The notes under the pieces were generated by a model. The model searched no databases, was not told where the DNA came from, and saw only the letters and a program-made list of their open reading frames with translations. Positions 29,621 through 41,300 of a DNA stretch of 64,000 bases are shown in pieces; the first letter of the stretch is position 1; each line of letters begins with the position of its first letter. Source of the DNA: Rhynchopus euleeides (lineage: Eukaryota > Euglenozoa > Diplonemea > Diplonemida > Diplonemidae); contig OY723321.1 of NCBI GenBank assembly GCA_963210315.1, positions 976,271-1,040,270 of the forward strand, read 5' to 3'. The position numbers were made by a program, and so were the translations under genes.

Positions 29621-32600
29621 ATGGATCCCAACGTGCATCTTTCGACATTGTCGGAGGCGACTGATCCGGCTTTGATATGTGCGACGCTGGAGGAGTTCGG
29701 GACGTTTATATGCATCGGGATGGAGGATTTTGTCAGAGGGATCGATGCAAAGCAGGGCCTGCAGGCTCTTCTCGGTGTCCTGAAGAGGGTGAAGGATGAT
29801 GACATGATCCTGGTTGTCTGCCACAGATGCATCGCCCTCATGTTGGAATACGTCCCACACAGCGCGGAAAGCCTCGTCAGCATCGGCGCGATACCCGGTA
29901 TTGTCGAAACCCTCAAAGCCTCCTTCAACCTCGACCTCATCGAAGAGCTCCTCAAGACGCTACGCCAGGTCTCTGTTGATGACAACACAGGGGTTTTGGT
30001 TCACTGCGGTGCTGTCCCGGCGATCATCTCCTCCATGGAGAGGCAGGATCGGAGGCTCCACCCCAGCTCCATTGCAATCCTGGAGAACATTGTGGTGAAG
30101 ATCAACGTTGACCCTGCTGTCCCACGCCCCACCAAGGTGAAGCGGATGTTTGCAAAGACCCCTGCGGCCTCCTCAACGACACCATCGCCCGCTGTGGTGA
30201 TCGAGGCGATACGGAGTCAGATTATCCCGAGCCTGAGAGGTCTTCTCGACTCCCTCTGCTTCCAGGGGCTGGATCAGGGCGGGACGAGGGATGTCGCTGC
30301 GGCGCTCTGCTCATGCATCTGCACTCTCGCAGAGAGGTGCCATAGGAGTGTCCCCGACCTCCTGGATATCATTGTTGGGGATGGCTTCGTCAGCCAGCTC
30401 GTGGGGCTCCTCAAAACCTCGGCGCAGAGCGGGGAGCAGAGGCAGCAGGCGGTTGTGCTGAAGACGCTCGGCATCCTCACCTCCATCAGCCCGGGGACCC
30501 TCCTCCCGCAGCTGATGCGCGAAGGGGATCTCCTGCAGCTCGCCGCCTCCATCCTCCACCCGAAGGAGCAGGATTTTGCCACCTCCCTCCAAGACCCCTT
30601 CGGCCTCCGCAGCGAGCAGGAGCGCCTGAGCGGCGGAGGCAGCAGCAGCAAATCCTCCGTGGATCTCCGGAGCGACGTCCTCCACCTGATGTACAGAATG
30701 CAGCCGCCCCTCCCCGGTGGGATCGTCACGGTGCCTCCCGGTGGGGTGTCCCGCATCCACACGTGGGAGTGGGAGGATGACTACCACGCGTACAACGCGT
30801 ATGACAGCGCAACGCAGTCCCTTCTGGAGAAAGCTTTTCAGGAAGGCGCTGCCCAGGCGAACGCCTCCGGGAGGGGGACAACCTATTCGATTGACATCCA
30901 CTGCATGAAACAGTTCAACCCCGGGTCGGGCGTCTCGCGGAATGTCAAACGGTGCGCCCTCCCTAGCGGCTACCACAGGGAGGAGGGGCGTGGGGACACG
31001 CCGGGGTCTGCACCCAGCACCCCCTCTGTCACCAAAAAGCTGTCCGGGCTCCGCAGGGATAAGAGTGGGTCTGCCGGAGGCAAGGCTGCAGGGGACAAGG
31101 CAGGTGAGGGGTTTATGGCTGCTCTGCTGAGGCAGGTTGCACTCCTGAAGCCTGAGTCGGGGTTTGCCCCCGACACGGCTATAGGGTATGCGAAGATGTT
31201 CCTCTCTGTGATGGCGGGGCCCCTCGCGCAGTATGCCGTGCAGTGCAGCGACACCTCGCGGAGGGAGTGGGCAACCGAGTCTCTGGCACGGATGCTCCAC
31301 GCCACCGCAGCTGTCGTCAAATCCGGAAAGCCAGGAGACCTCTCGAAGCTCGACGCAGAGGTGCAGGATGCCGCACCCAAGCTGGTCCCTGCGCTGGTCA
31401 CCCTCATTGGGAAGGGCGTCAGCGACCCGCTCCATCTCGACCTCTCCCTCCTCAGTGCGGAGCTGCTCTGTGCGATCGGCGCTGCCGCGGCAGTCCCGCA
31501 GCAGCTGCGGAAGGCTGGCCTGCAGGAGGCGCTGACTGCGGTGCAGGCGCAGGCGAAGGCGCTGCCGCCGAAGCTGGCAAAGCGTGTAGCTGCCTTTTCG
31601 GAGAGCCTGGTGGTGTCGGCAGCATCGCAGGGGGTTTCGACGGAGGCATCGCGGAAGCTCGCCGCGCTGACGAAGGACATCGGGTCCAGCGGGGTGGGTG
31701 TGGTGTCCCGCATGCTGCAGCTGATGGAGGAGCACGGGGGTGACCTCTGCAGCACCGCGCTGCACGCCTCCCAGCTTGTCCCGGCGCTGCTGCGTTGGGT
31801 CGGCGGCGACGACGCCCCCCTCCGCCACCGCCGCTGCGACGAGCTGGCCAGCGCCATCGCGGCCCACCCCGCCGGGGCGCGCCACCTCACCCAGCTCCTC
31901 GCGCAGTCCGCCGTCGCCCTCGAGGCACTCCCCATCACCACCCCGCTCCACACCCCCACACAGCCGCTGCTGCCCCCACGCCCTGCGTCCTCCTCCTCCT
32001 CCTCATCCTCCTCTGCACGGAGGGGGAGTGCGCCCCCTGCTAACGTCACACCTGCGGAGTTCCTGCGTGCGATTGGCAGGAAGGGTGTCAAGTTGAGGTT
32101 CCACCCATGCCCCATGGCTGCCGCGGCCGCCGCCGCTGCCGAGAGGGGCGAGGGAGACGGTGCTGCTGCTGCAACTTCTTCTTCTGGCGACTCCGAGGGG
32201 CAGATTGTGACGGTGGATCCCTTCGCCAGCGTGGGGTGTGTGGAGCGCTTCTTGATGTGCCTTCAGCAGACTGGGAGTTTCCCCAACACCAACGGGATGC
32301 GTGTCCTGCGCGGCTCCCGCGCACGCCATGTCCTGGATGGCCTCGCCGCAGGGGGTGAGGACGGCATGCTGCAAGAGCTCCGCCGCCTTGAGGAGGAATC
32401 GGGCGACATGCTCGAGGAGGAGGAGGACGAGGAGAGCGACGCCCAGGAGGTGGTCATCCTTGACTCCTCCCACGTCTCCCTCTACGACGAACCTTCCGCT
32501 TCGGGCGGCGCAGCCGCGCTGCAGGCGCCGGGGCCCCTCGACGGGGAGGGGGCCACCCCCTCTCCAGAGGAGCCCCCCCTCCTGCCGTACGACAGCTACA

Positions 32601-35143
32601 CCTTCGCCTTCGAGTCGGGCGGGAGGGAGCCCCTCTTGAAGACCGCGACTATGCTGGAGGTGCTCCGTCAGTTCTGCTCCCACAAGGCGCCCGCTGGGAT
32701 GCGGAGGCTGGACTCTCTGTTCTCCCCAGCGGGGGCGGGCCCGAAGGAGGCTCTGGAGCAGATGGAGCAGAAGGCGGCCCATCTGAAGCAGAAGGTGCAG
32801 AAGCTTGCGGGGAAGAGGGACCGGCGTGCCAAGCCTGGCCCCGACGAGGTTGAGGCAAAGTCAAAACTGGAGCAGCTCACGCAGAAGATGGCTGACCTCC
32901 GCAAGGTTATCGAGACGGAGGAGCAGTTCGACCCATGGGGGACTGTTATCGACCTCCACTGGGCACCCGAGGGCCCTCCGCTGCCGAAGGTGGCGCCCGA
33001 GGTGTTCCTCTCTGACGCAGAGGCTGTGCATTGGAGGATGGACAGGGTGCTGCGCCCCTCGGAGCCAGCCGCAACTCTTCTCCCCAGCGTGTGCGATGCA
33101 TCGCTCGCCTCTCTCCTGCAGCTGCTGCGCATCATGCATGCGGTGTCCTCCGCCGCTCCCGGTGGGCCTGCGATAGACCGCAAGGCCTTCGTCTCACCCC
33201 ACCTCACCGCGAAGCTGATGCAATCCCTCTCGGCGAATGCGCTGCGCGTGGCAGCCTTTGGGGTGCACGGCCTCCCCGCATGGGCTGCCTCCCTGCCAGA
33301 GCACTGCAGCTTCCTCTTCCCAGGAGGGGCGAGGAGGGAGTATGCTGCATTTGTCGGAGCGGGCGCCCTCAAGTCGCTAATCCAGCTGGTGAAGCTTGGG
33401 AACCGGATTCCCAACGCCGACGTGATTCAGCCGGAGGTGCTCCCTTCGCAGGGGCAGCCCAAGATGGTGGCGGATCGGGTCAGGCTGCAGTCACGCGCCA
33501 ACGCGCTCCTCGGGGCCACGACGTGGCGCAGGCACCCTCTGGAGGTGCAGTACGACGGGGAGGAGGGAACGGGGCTCGGGCCCACCCTGGAGTTCTTCAC
33601 CCTTGTCTCCCGCGAGCTCCAGAAGTGCGACCACCACATGTGGGTGGGCGACGCCTCCGCAGGGGGGCACGTGGTGCCCCCTGCAGGCGGGCTCTACCCC
33701 TCCGCCTCCCACGCGCAGGGGGCAGAAGCTGCTGCAGACCAGGCGAGGTTTGAGATGCTGGGGAGGCTTGCAGCCCGTGCGGTGTTGGACGGTCGGCTGC
33801 TCGATGCCCCGCTGGCCCCCGCCCTGCTGAGGGTCCTGAAGGGGATTGCCGCGGGAGGGGGTTCGCCGGATATGTACCTTTCGATGAGTGATCTCGAATC
33901 GCTCGACAGCCGGATTGCGCAGTCGCTGCGGTTCTTCGTCGACTTCGCCACAGCATACGACGCGGAGACATCACCGACAAAGCGGAGGAAACTCTCTGAG
34001 CAGGCTGACCTCTTGTGCACCGACGGGGAGGAGGGTATGCCATAATTATGGATTTTTTTCCTGACAAAATACAACACGACAGCGCTTCTTGGCTGTGAGG
34101 CAGTGAGGTGGGGTGGGATGGGGAGGGCCAGTTTCTATTCTGCGCAACACTATATAGCCTGCAGCTACGCACCTCCCCCCCCACACACACAGCTGCGTAT
34201 TACTTCACCCTGCCGGGGTCAGATGGGGTGCCTCTGAAGGAAGGCGGCGAGAGCATACCCGTCACGAATGACAATGCGCGGGAGTTTGCCCAGCTTGCTC
34301 TCGAGAAGATCCTCTACGGCTCGGTCCAGCTGCGGATCGCTGCTCTGCGGAAGGTATGCCCACCGACTTGAATCAATAAAAAGCCGCGTCGGGAGGAGGG
34401 GGCGGCTGCCTGTGGGCAGGGCACTCCGGGGCTGTGGTCTGCACACCCCACTGTGCTGCATCGCACCGTGCTGTATGCCAGAGTCATACCACTGCCTGCC
34501 ACGCCACAGGGCTTCGAGCAGACCCTGCCCCTCCAAGTGCTGCTCCCCTTCGACGAGGCGGAGCTGTGCGAGGTGGTGTGCGGTGTCAGCGTGCGGGATA
34601 CCGAACCTCTGTGGACATTCGAGGAGCTGCTGAACACCATCGTTGCCGACCACGGCTATTCCTCTGACAGCAGGTATGCATGCAGGTTGTGCTTCCACAG
34701 ACCCCAGACTCTCCCCCCACCTATCTCGACACCCATGCCTCCCGTTATAGGTGCATCCATGAGCTTGTCGAGATCCTGTGCACAGAGTTCAGCCCTGCAG
34801 AGCAGCGCCAGTTCCTCAACTTCACCACCGGATGCCCTCGCTTGCCTGTGGGTGGTGTGACGGCGATCGGCAAGATCACCGTTGTGCGTAAGACAACGGA
34901 TGACGGGTCCGCAGCAGGCGAGTCCCACCTGCCGTCCTGCAACACATGCTTCAGGTATGCTTTGGTTCCAAGAAGAGGCTGCCGGGCCAAGGGGGGCACG
35001 TGAGGGACGTACAACACCTCCCCCAAACCACATACCACCCTCACAGATACCTCAAGCTGCCGACATATCCAACCAGGGAGATCCTTGCAGAGAAGCTCCG
35101 GCAAGCTATCTATGAAGGTAGTGGAAGCTTCAGCCTGAGCTGA
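29621..35143 (+). CDS. HECT E3 ubiquitin ligase, UFD4/TRIP12/UPL3 family
   Basis: Proposed exons: 29621-34034, 34193-34353, 34510-34673, 34751-34954, 35047-35143, 1679 aa. All four donors are GTATGC. The N-terminal ~330 residues are ARM-like helical repeats (LVSIGAIPGIVETL, VLVHCGAVPAIISSM), as in UPL3 and TRIP12. The middle has Ser- and acid-rich linkers and a coiled coil near residue 1050. The region before the catalytic domain contains LTAKLMQSLSANAL ... CSFLFPGGARREY, matching the family's signature. The HECT domain spans roughly 1300-1679, with EEGTGLGPTLEFFTLV, LGRLAARAVLDGRLLDAPLA, and DHGYSSDSR. The catalytic site is LPSCNTCFR; the active cysteine is Cys1646 (codon 34947-34949), two codons before the last splice junction, followed by YLKLPTYP. 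It transfers ubiquitin to substrates in proteasomal quality control in known relatives. The first 88% of the coding sequence is one exon. Confidence 0.92.
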
Positions 35144-35700
35144 TCCCAGGATGTCTGTGTGTTACGGGATGTGTGTTGAGCAGTCTCGGGGTCTTCGCTC
35201 CCTCAAGGATGCAGGCGTCCTTGCCACCCCCCGCTGTTCCAACGTCACAGCTAGTACGGTCCGCTGCTTGCGTGTCTGCCACGCAACGCGAGGGTGCAGG
35301 GGTAGGGGAGGAGGAGGAGGAGGGGGTGATCTGCAGAAGGGTTTCTGGGGGCAAGTGCAGCTTGCAGCAGGATGGGGTTCTCAGTCACAAGGGTGTTTTC
35401 CTTTGGTTTCTCTTCTCACCCTAGCCTTTGCCGCCGTGGTGGGTGTTCACGTGGCGCGGTTTGGTGCTCTCAACTGCGATACTGCCACGTCGTGTGCCCC
35501 CTCTCCCCGCCCCCCCTGGTTGGCAGCGCGGGGGGGTCCGAGCGGATATGCCCGGAGAGAGACCTCGGCCACACCCGGTGTGTTGGGAACGTGGTATCCA
35601 GAAAGCCATTTGGCCCCTTTCTTAGCAAGGAAGGCTAGGAAAGCTTAACTTTTCTCGCATTGGCTGCCCAGAATCGTTCAAATCGTTTTAACAAAAAGGG
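35144..35700. other. Intergenic stretch after the HECT gene
   Basis: The two frames open here on the + strand do not resemble known proteins. No terminator or polyadenylation signal is evident. Confidence 0.4.
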
Positions 35701-36250
35701 GGGGGGGGGGTGGGTGGGCAGTGATCTCGCTGGGCTCGTGCCCAAAACTTTAATAGGTAGGGCAGCTGCCCTACCTGGTAAAGGGGGCAAAAAAAAATTC
35801 GCGCGCTTCGCGCGCGAACGTGAGCGCTCGGCTAGTGGATCATCTGTGTTTCTCGTACCTCAGGCGCTCGGCTGGTGGACCATCCGTGTCTATCGTACCA
35901 CAGGCGGTTCATGACATCCAGGAGCCAGCAGACCGCCTTCAGGGGGTCTGGGGGGCGGAGCCCCCCAGCCGCCGGAGGCCACGGTAGTGAACATATGTTC
36001 TCAGGCTGACATATCGTCCATGACATGTCAAGCACCGACCAAATTCGGTGGGTCATTGGGTCGATAGTCCGGAATAGCCTTGCTACCTGGGCCCCAGTGG
36101 GGCCCAGGGGGCGGGGGCAGATCAGAAATAATATTCTTGGTAGGGCAGGCTGGTCAGGCCTGCCCTACCAAGGTTTCGGGCAGAAATTAAATAGGTAGGG
36201 CAGCTGCCCTACCTGCCTGACCAGGCGCGAGATCGCTGTGGGTGGGGGAT
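35701..36250. repeat. Palindrome-rich block
   Basis: Two identical 22-bp perfect palindromes (half-site AGGTAGGGCAG) lie at 35755-35776 and 36193-36214. A related inverted repeat with 15-bp arms (CTTGGTAGGGCAGGC) and a 7-bp loop is at 36136-36172. There is a TTCGCGCGC palindrome near 35800, a GGGGGGC/GCCCCCC hairpin near 35947-35972, and a 40-bp tandem duplication at 35824-35863 and 35864-35903. The two palindromes bracket about 460 bp, which may be one small element. Confidence 0.75.
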
Positions 36251-36556
36251 GTAGATCGCTGATGCATGCCATCATAGGATTTTTGTGTCAAAATCCAAAA
36301 GCAGGTGGCAATCACAGAAAATCGGTGGCCGTGGCCGCCATCATTTGCTTTTTTCCTCTTCTGAATCGGTCGTTATTTTCCACTGGTGGGGCAAGGGGGG
36401 GTTAGGGGTGGGGTAGGGGGTGGGTGATGCTATTTTATTATATTTTTGGTGCTGGCAGCTTTCAGAAAACTGGCAATCTCGCGCCAAGGCGGTGCCGGTG
36501 TGGGGGGGGGGGGGGAGAACGCTTCAAAAGCGTGCCTTTAATCGCTACCCGTTTAG

Positions 36557-36811
36557 ACTGTCTTGTGGGCTGTGTTCGAAGCACGGAGTCACCTAGCCAA
36601 CGATGTCTCTGAGTACATTCAGCAGCGACAAAGGAAACAAGACCTATACAATCCCAATGCACGGGCATTCGCACACCCCAGCACCCAGAGTGATGTCCTG
36701 GCCTGGTCTCTCGATGTCACTCGCTAGGTTGAGAAGATCTACACTCGCGGCATCTATTATACATTCTACAGCAGCATGGCGATGCCCGTGATTCGACGCA
36801 AAAAATCATGA
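36557..36811 (+). pseudogene. Degraded coding remnant with an internal stop
   Basis: One frame reads as ordinary protein on both sides of a TAG at 36725-36727: before it HLANDVSEYIQQRQRKQDLY and DVLAWSLDVTR, after it VEKIYTRGIYYTFYSSMAMP. It has no ATG and no recognised family. Either a decayed gene or an exon fragment. Confidence 0.3.
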
Positions 36812-38309
36812 CCAATGAAGCTGTCTTTGTAAGCCAGCTTTTCGTCAAAAAAAAACGTAAAGCTCGGCATGAGCACACAGAACACCAATGCCATTTCATC
36901 TTATTCTTCCTTTGTTTTTCTACCTGAGATACACCCCTATACTGCCCGTGCGGCACAACCAACCACCGCTCCCCCCCCCCTGTTCTTGCCTGCTACTTGT
37001 CGCGAATTGAGCCACAAACAATCCATTTGTCGAATTCCCACCTCGCCTCCACCCACCTCGCCCGCTTCTCTCTGCACCGCCTCCTTCCACATGGCCCCAT
37101 CTCGCCCCTGCCAGCCTGAGCCCACTCGAGATGTGGGCACCGGACGTCGGTTGGGAAGAGAATGTGCTCGGGTCGATCCGGTGGAAAACCTGGCTAATCC
37201 ACGAGGGGTGCAGGAGCTTCGGATTGGAAAGGCACCAGTGGATGTCTGTTGATGGGAGGGGGTGTGGGTGGGCGAGAGGGGTGTGGCGATTGGGCTGTTC
37301 TGTTATAAGAGAGAGACTCTCAGAGGGCTCGCACACACGCACGTGAATGTGGTGACAGTGTAGCGATGCACCGTGTGGATGGTCTTGGTGGCAACACCCA
37401 CTGCGTGCAGCGAGTCAGTCGCCATCATCACTGGGCCATATGATCGCCCCACACTGACACTGTGGCATCACCCAACATCACACGCACTTCTCCGCCATCC
37501 CACCTGATTCACCGCGCTGTATCGCCTAGCGTTTGCTTTTCTTTTGAACTGATCTTCCAATCTGGCTCCTGTTCCTTTTGTGTCAAACCGCTTTCTCAAT
37601 GCCGGACGCTCTGATTTTCTTTTGCCGATGCATTCCCTTTGGTTCCAGGCCGAGAGATCGCAACGGGTGTGAAGGGGTGGGGGGGATCGATACAAGAGGT
37701 AGCACTGTTGGCACTGGCACGGGAGTGGGGGTGGGGTGCGGCCAAGGGGTTCCTTTTGGTTTGTGGGGCCAAATGGGAAGCGGGGAAAGTGCAACCAGGT
37801 CTTGTGTGCGGACATTGCTCTGTTCGAAGAACTTTGTGGTATGACCGGCTCAGGCGCCCTGGATGGCTCTGACGCTCTCACCTAACCTGAATAGGTTCAG
37901 GCGAGCTTCGTTGCCGCAAGCCTGTGCCACGACCTTGCGGCTAGAGCGTGGTGTTCCTCTCCCTGTTTGTTCTCTTCTCCGTGGGAACATCTCACACCAC
38001 TCTCCCCTCCTCCTCCTCACTTCCTTTCGGTAACGATCCGCAGGCCCAGGCAGCAGGCGAAAAAAAAAGTACGAATCCGGGAGGTTTGGGAGAGCTGAGA
38101 TGATTCCACACAGCACCACCCCCACACCACCCCGCCCCGGTAACCAGCCGAATTTCCTGCAGTGGTCCACTCTCCAGCTCGAACGTAATTCATTCGCCAT
38201 CACACACACACCACACCACGAAGTCCAGGAGCAGCCACACCTCCCACTCCCCTTTTGGGCTGGGCAGGCCTGGGCGAGGGGGTGGGAGGGTGGGTGGGTG
38301 GCCCGGCAA
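36812..38309. other. Intergenic stretch before the ARF-GEF
   Basis: No gene is recognised. Mixed composition, with fewer C-tracts than elsewhere. The ARF-GEF frame stays open upstream to 38100, but that part is Pro/His-rich and not conserved-looking. Confidence 0.45.
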
Positions 38310-41300
38310 ATGGAGCGGGATGCGGATGTGGTGTCGGATGCAACGCCCACCGCGTCGCCCCCTCTGACGCCCGGGGCCGCTGCCACAGCCGCCGCAGCCG
38401 CCGCCGCCGCCCCCGAGGGCGACGGCGGCGATGCCGCCGCACCCCAGCTGCCCCAGGCTGAGGCACAGCCCGCCCCGGCAAGCCCGCAGCAGCTGCCCGG
38501 CTCTGCCAACGGTTCCTCTGCCGACCTGAGGGTGCAGGTCGCGCCTTCGCAGGACACAGACAACGAGGCTGCGGCGCAAACGGGGTCTGCCTTAACCACA
38601 CCCAAGCAGACCCCTGTGAAGCCGCCCATCAAGCGTGGCGCGGTGACCCGCGCCTCCACCGGGGGGACAAAGGACGACTGCACGCTGTTCTGCCTCCGGG
38701 CCTTCAAGGCGATCGCCCCTCTCCTGTCGAAGCGGCACACCTCGCTGCGCGACTCCATGACGGGCGTGCTGCAGCTCCTCGACAACACCGACGCCATGCC
38801 TGCCACCATACCACGCCCCTCCGGCATGGGCGACGCAGGCGAATCCAGTACCGCGTCCCCCCTGCAGGTCTTCGTCTTCCTCCTGCGCGGCGCCTGCGAA
38901 TCGGGCGACGCGCGGGTGATCCCCCTGGCGCTGGATGGGATGCAGAAGCTGATGTCCTTTAGCCCCGTGTCGGACAGCCTGGAGGGGTCCCTCTCGCTGA
39001 TGTCGTTTGCGAAGCGTGCCCGCATGCGGATCCCTGATGGGGAGCTGGCAGGGCACCCCTGGAGGTCCCGCCGAGTGGGGCTTCTCTCGGAGGTGGTTGC
39101 GGCGATATGTTCGACGTCGTCCTTCTCCAGCACGGCTGCTCTTCCGGATGAGATCACCCTGCAGACCTCGAAGGCGCTTCTCACAGCGGTGACGGAGAAG
39201 CAGGTGCATGGGAGGGCGCTGTGCCTCGCCGTGTCCATGATATTCCAGCTCACCGTGAAGTCGCAGACCCCGAAGAGCCTAGCCACGTCGAAGGCTGCGT
39301 TGACACAGGTCGTCAACTCTGTGTTCCACAACCTGGGCGTGTCGGAGGGGGCGGAGAGCGACGCGGGGGTTTCCCCGTCGGCGTCGCCCAGCGCCATGTC
39401 GTATGATGGGGCATCGGTATCGCCTTCCGGGAGTGCCGGTGTGGGTGGTGGCCTCGGAGAGGGTGAGTCAGCAGCAGCAGCAGCAGCATCCTCAGATGAC
39501 AGGGAGAGGGATGCGGAGACAGGGCTGACAGTCGAGCAGTCGGATGCTGCGTATGTTTTCAACTACCTCGCGAGCCTGCCGGAGACTGTGGAGGTGACGG
39601 AGCTGACCCCGCCGGAGGCGAATGAGATGCGGGTGTGTATGAACAGCCTTGAGATTCTGCAGCGGGTTGTGCGGGCGTCGTCCCCCTCGTTCCGCACGTG
39701 TTACCCCTTCCTGAATGCGATCAGGGAGAAGCTGTTTGCGGTGACCATCCGGTGCCTCGTCAGCCCTGTGAACCAGGTGCTGCAGGTCGGGCTCTCCATC
39801 TTCAAGTCTCTGGTGCTGACCCTGAAGCACCACTTCAAGGAGGAGATCTGCCACGTCTTCTCCAATGTGATCGTGAAGGTTCTGGCGACGCAGTCCGCAT
39901 CGTATGAGCAGAAGTCTCTCATGATCCAGCTCCTCCTCAGCCTGTTCCAGAGCCCTCAGGTGCTGGTCGACATATACATCAACTACGACTGCTCTGTCAA
40001 CGACGACAATCTGTTCGCCACACTGCTGGGTGCGCTTGCTCGGTTCGTCCTGGCGCATCAACTCGATCCTGACTGGGTCAGCCACAAGCAGAACCTGTGC
40101 CTCAAGCTTCTTGCCCTGCAGACTCTGGTCGCCATGCTGCGATCCATGGGTGCCTGGGTGAAGCCCGACACGTCTGCGTCCAGCACCTCCACCTCCGTTG
40201 TTGCCGCAAACCAGGACCGGCCACAGTCCTACAGCGGGACCATCTCATTCCTGGAGACCCAGAAGCGGCATGCCCTGAAGCAGGTCATCGAGCAGGCGAG
40301 CCAGGCCTTCATCGAGAAGCCGAAGAAGGGGATCAAGATCCTGGTGGAGAACGGCCTCCTCGAGTCTCCCGATTCGCACGAGCAGCTTGCAAAGCTGTTC
40401 GAGGAGTGCAAGAAGCTGGACCGTCAAGCTGTCGGGGACCACCTGGGTGACGAGCACCAGACAGAGCTGCTCGAGCACTTCTGCCGCCTCCATGACTACA
40501 CGGGGCTGACGCTGGACGATGCGATACGCAGCTTCCTCTCGAGGTTCTCCCTCCCGAAGGAGGGTCAGAAGATTGAGCGGGTAATGGAGTGCTTCGCAAA
40601 GACCTACTTCGAAATGAACAAATCGGATGGAGAATGCCGCAACGCCGATGCGGTGTTCGTCCTGGCTGTGGGCATCGTCATGCTCAACACCGACCTCCAC
40701 AACCCCCGGGTCGAGCGCAAGATGGCGGTGAAGACCTTCAAAGCCCAGTTTGCCGCGGTGAACGACGGGGGCAACTTCCGGGAGGAATACCTGGAGACGC
40801 TTTACAACAATATCAAGTCGAATCCGATGAAGGACTTTACCAACTCGAACACCGCTTCCTCCGCCCCGCAGGCGGATGAGTCGGCCGGCCTCTTCTACTC
40901 CGCCTTCACCTCACGCAGGGAGAAGAAGAGTGCGCAGTACACCTCAGAGGCACTGCGCATCATGACGCACAACTTCAACCTGCTGGGCTGCACCCCCTCC
41001 GGGGGTGAGTTCCAGGGGGAGCTCCCCGGGCGCACCGCGCTCTCTGTGGAGTCAACCCCCTTCCTGCGGGGGAGCGACATCGAGCACGTCAAGCCGATGC
41101 TGGCGGAGTGCTGGGCTGCGACGCTTGCAGCGATATCACACCTCTTCGACACCAACGACACGACAACCGCCAACCTCGGGCAGCCCTCCGGGAAGGGGCA
41201 GTCGTCACCCACTGCGCCCAGCGCGGCACACCTCGCAAACCAAGACGCTGTCTCGCAGGAGATTGTGAAGCTGTGCCTTGAGGGGATCTCACGCGCGGTG

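Noticed and set aside
38100..38309. 70-residue N-terminal extension of the ARF-GEF
   Set aside because: Low-complexity Pro/His sequence in an otherwise intergenic-looking stretch; ATG 38310 is more plausible.
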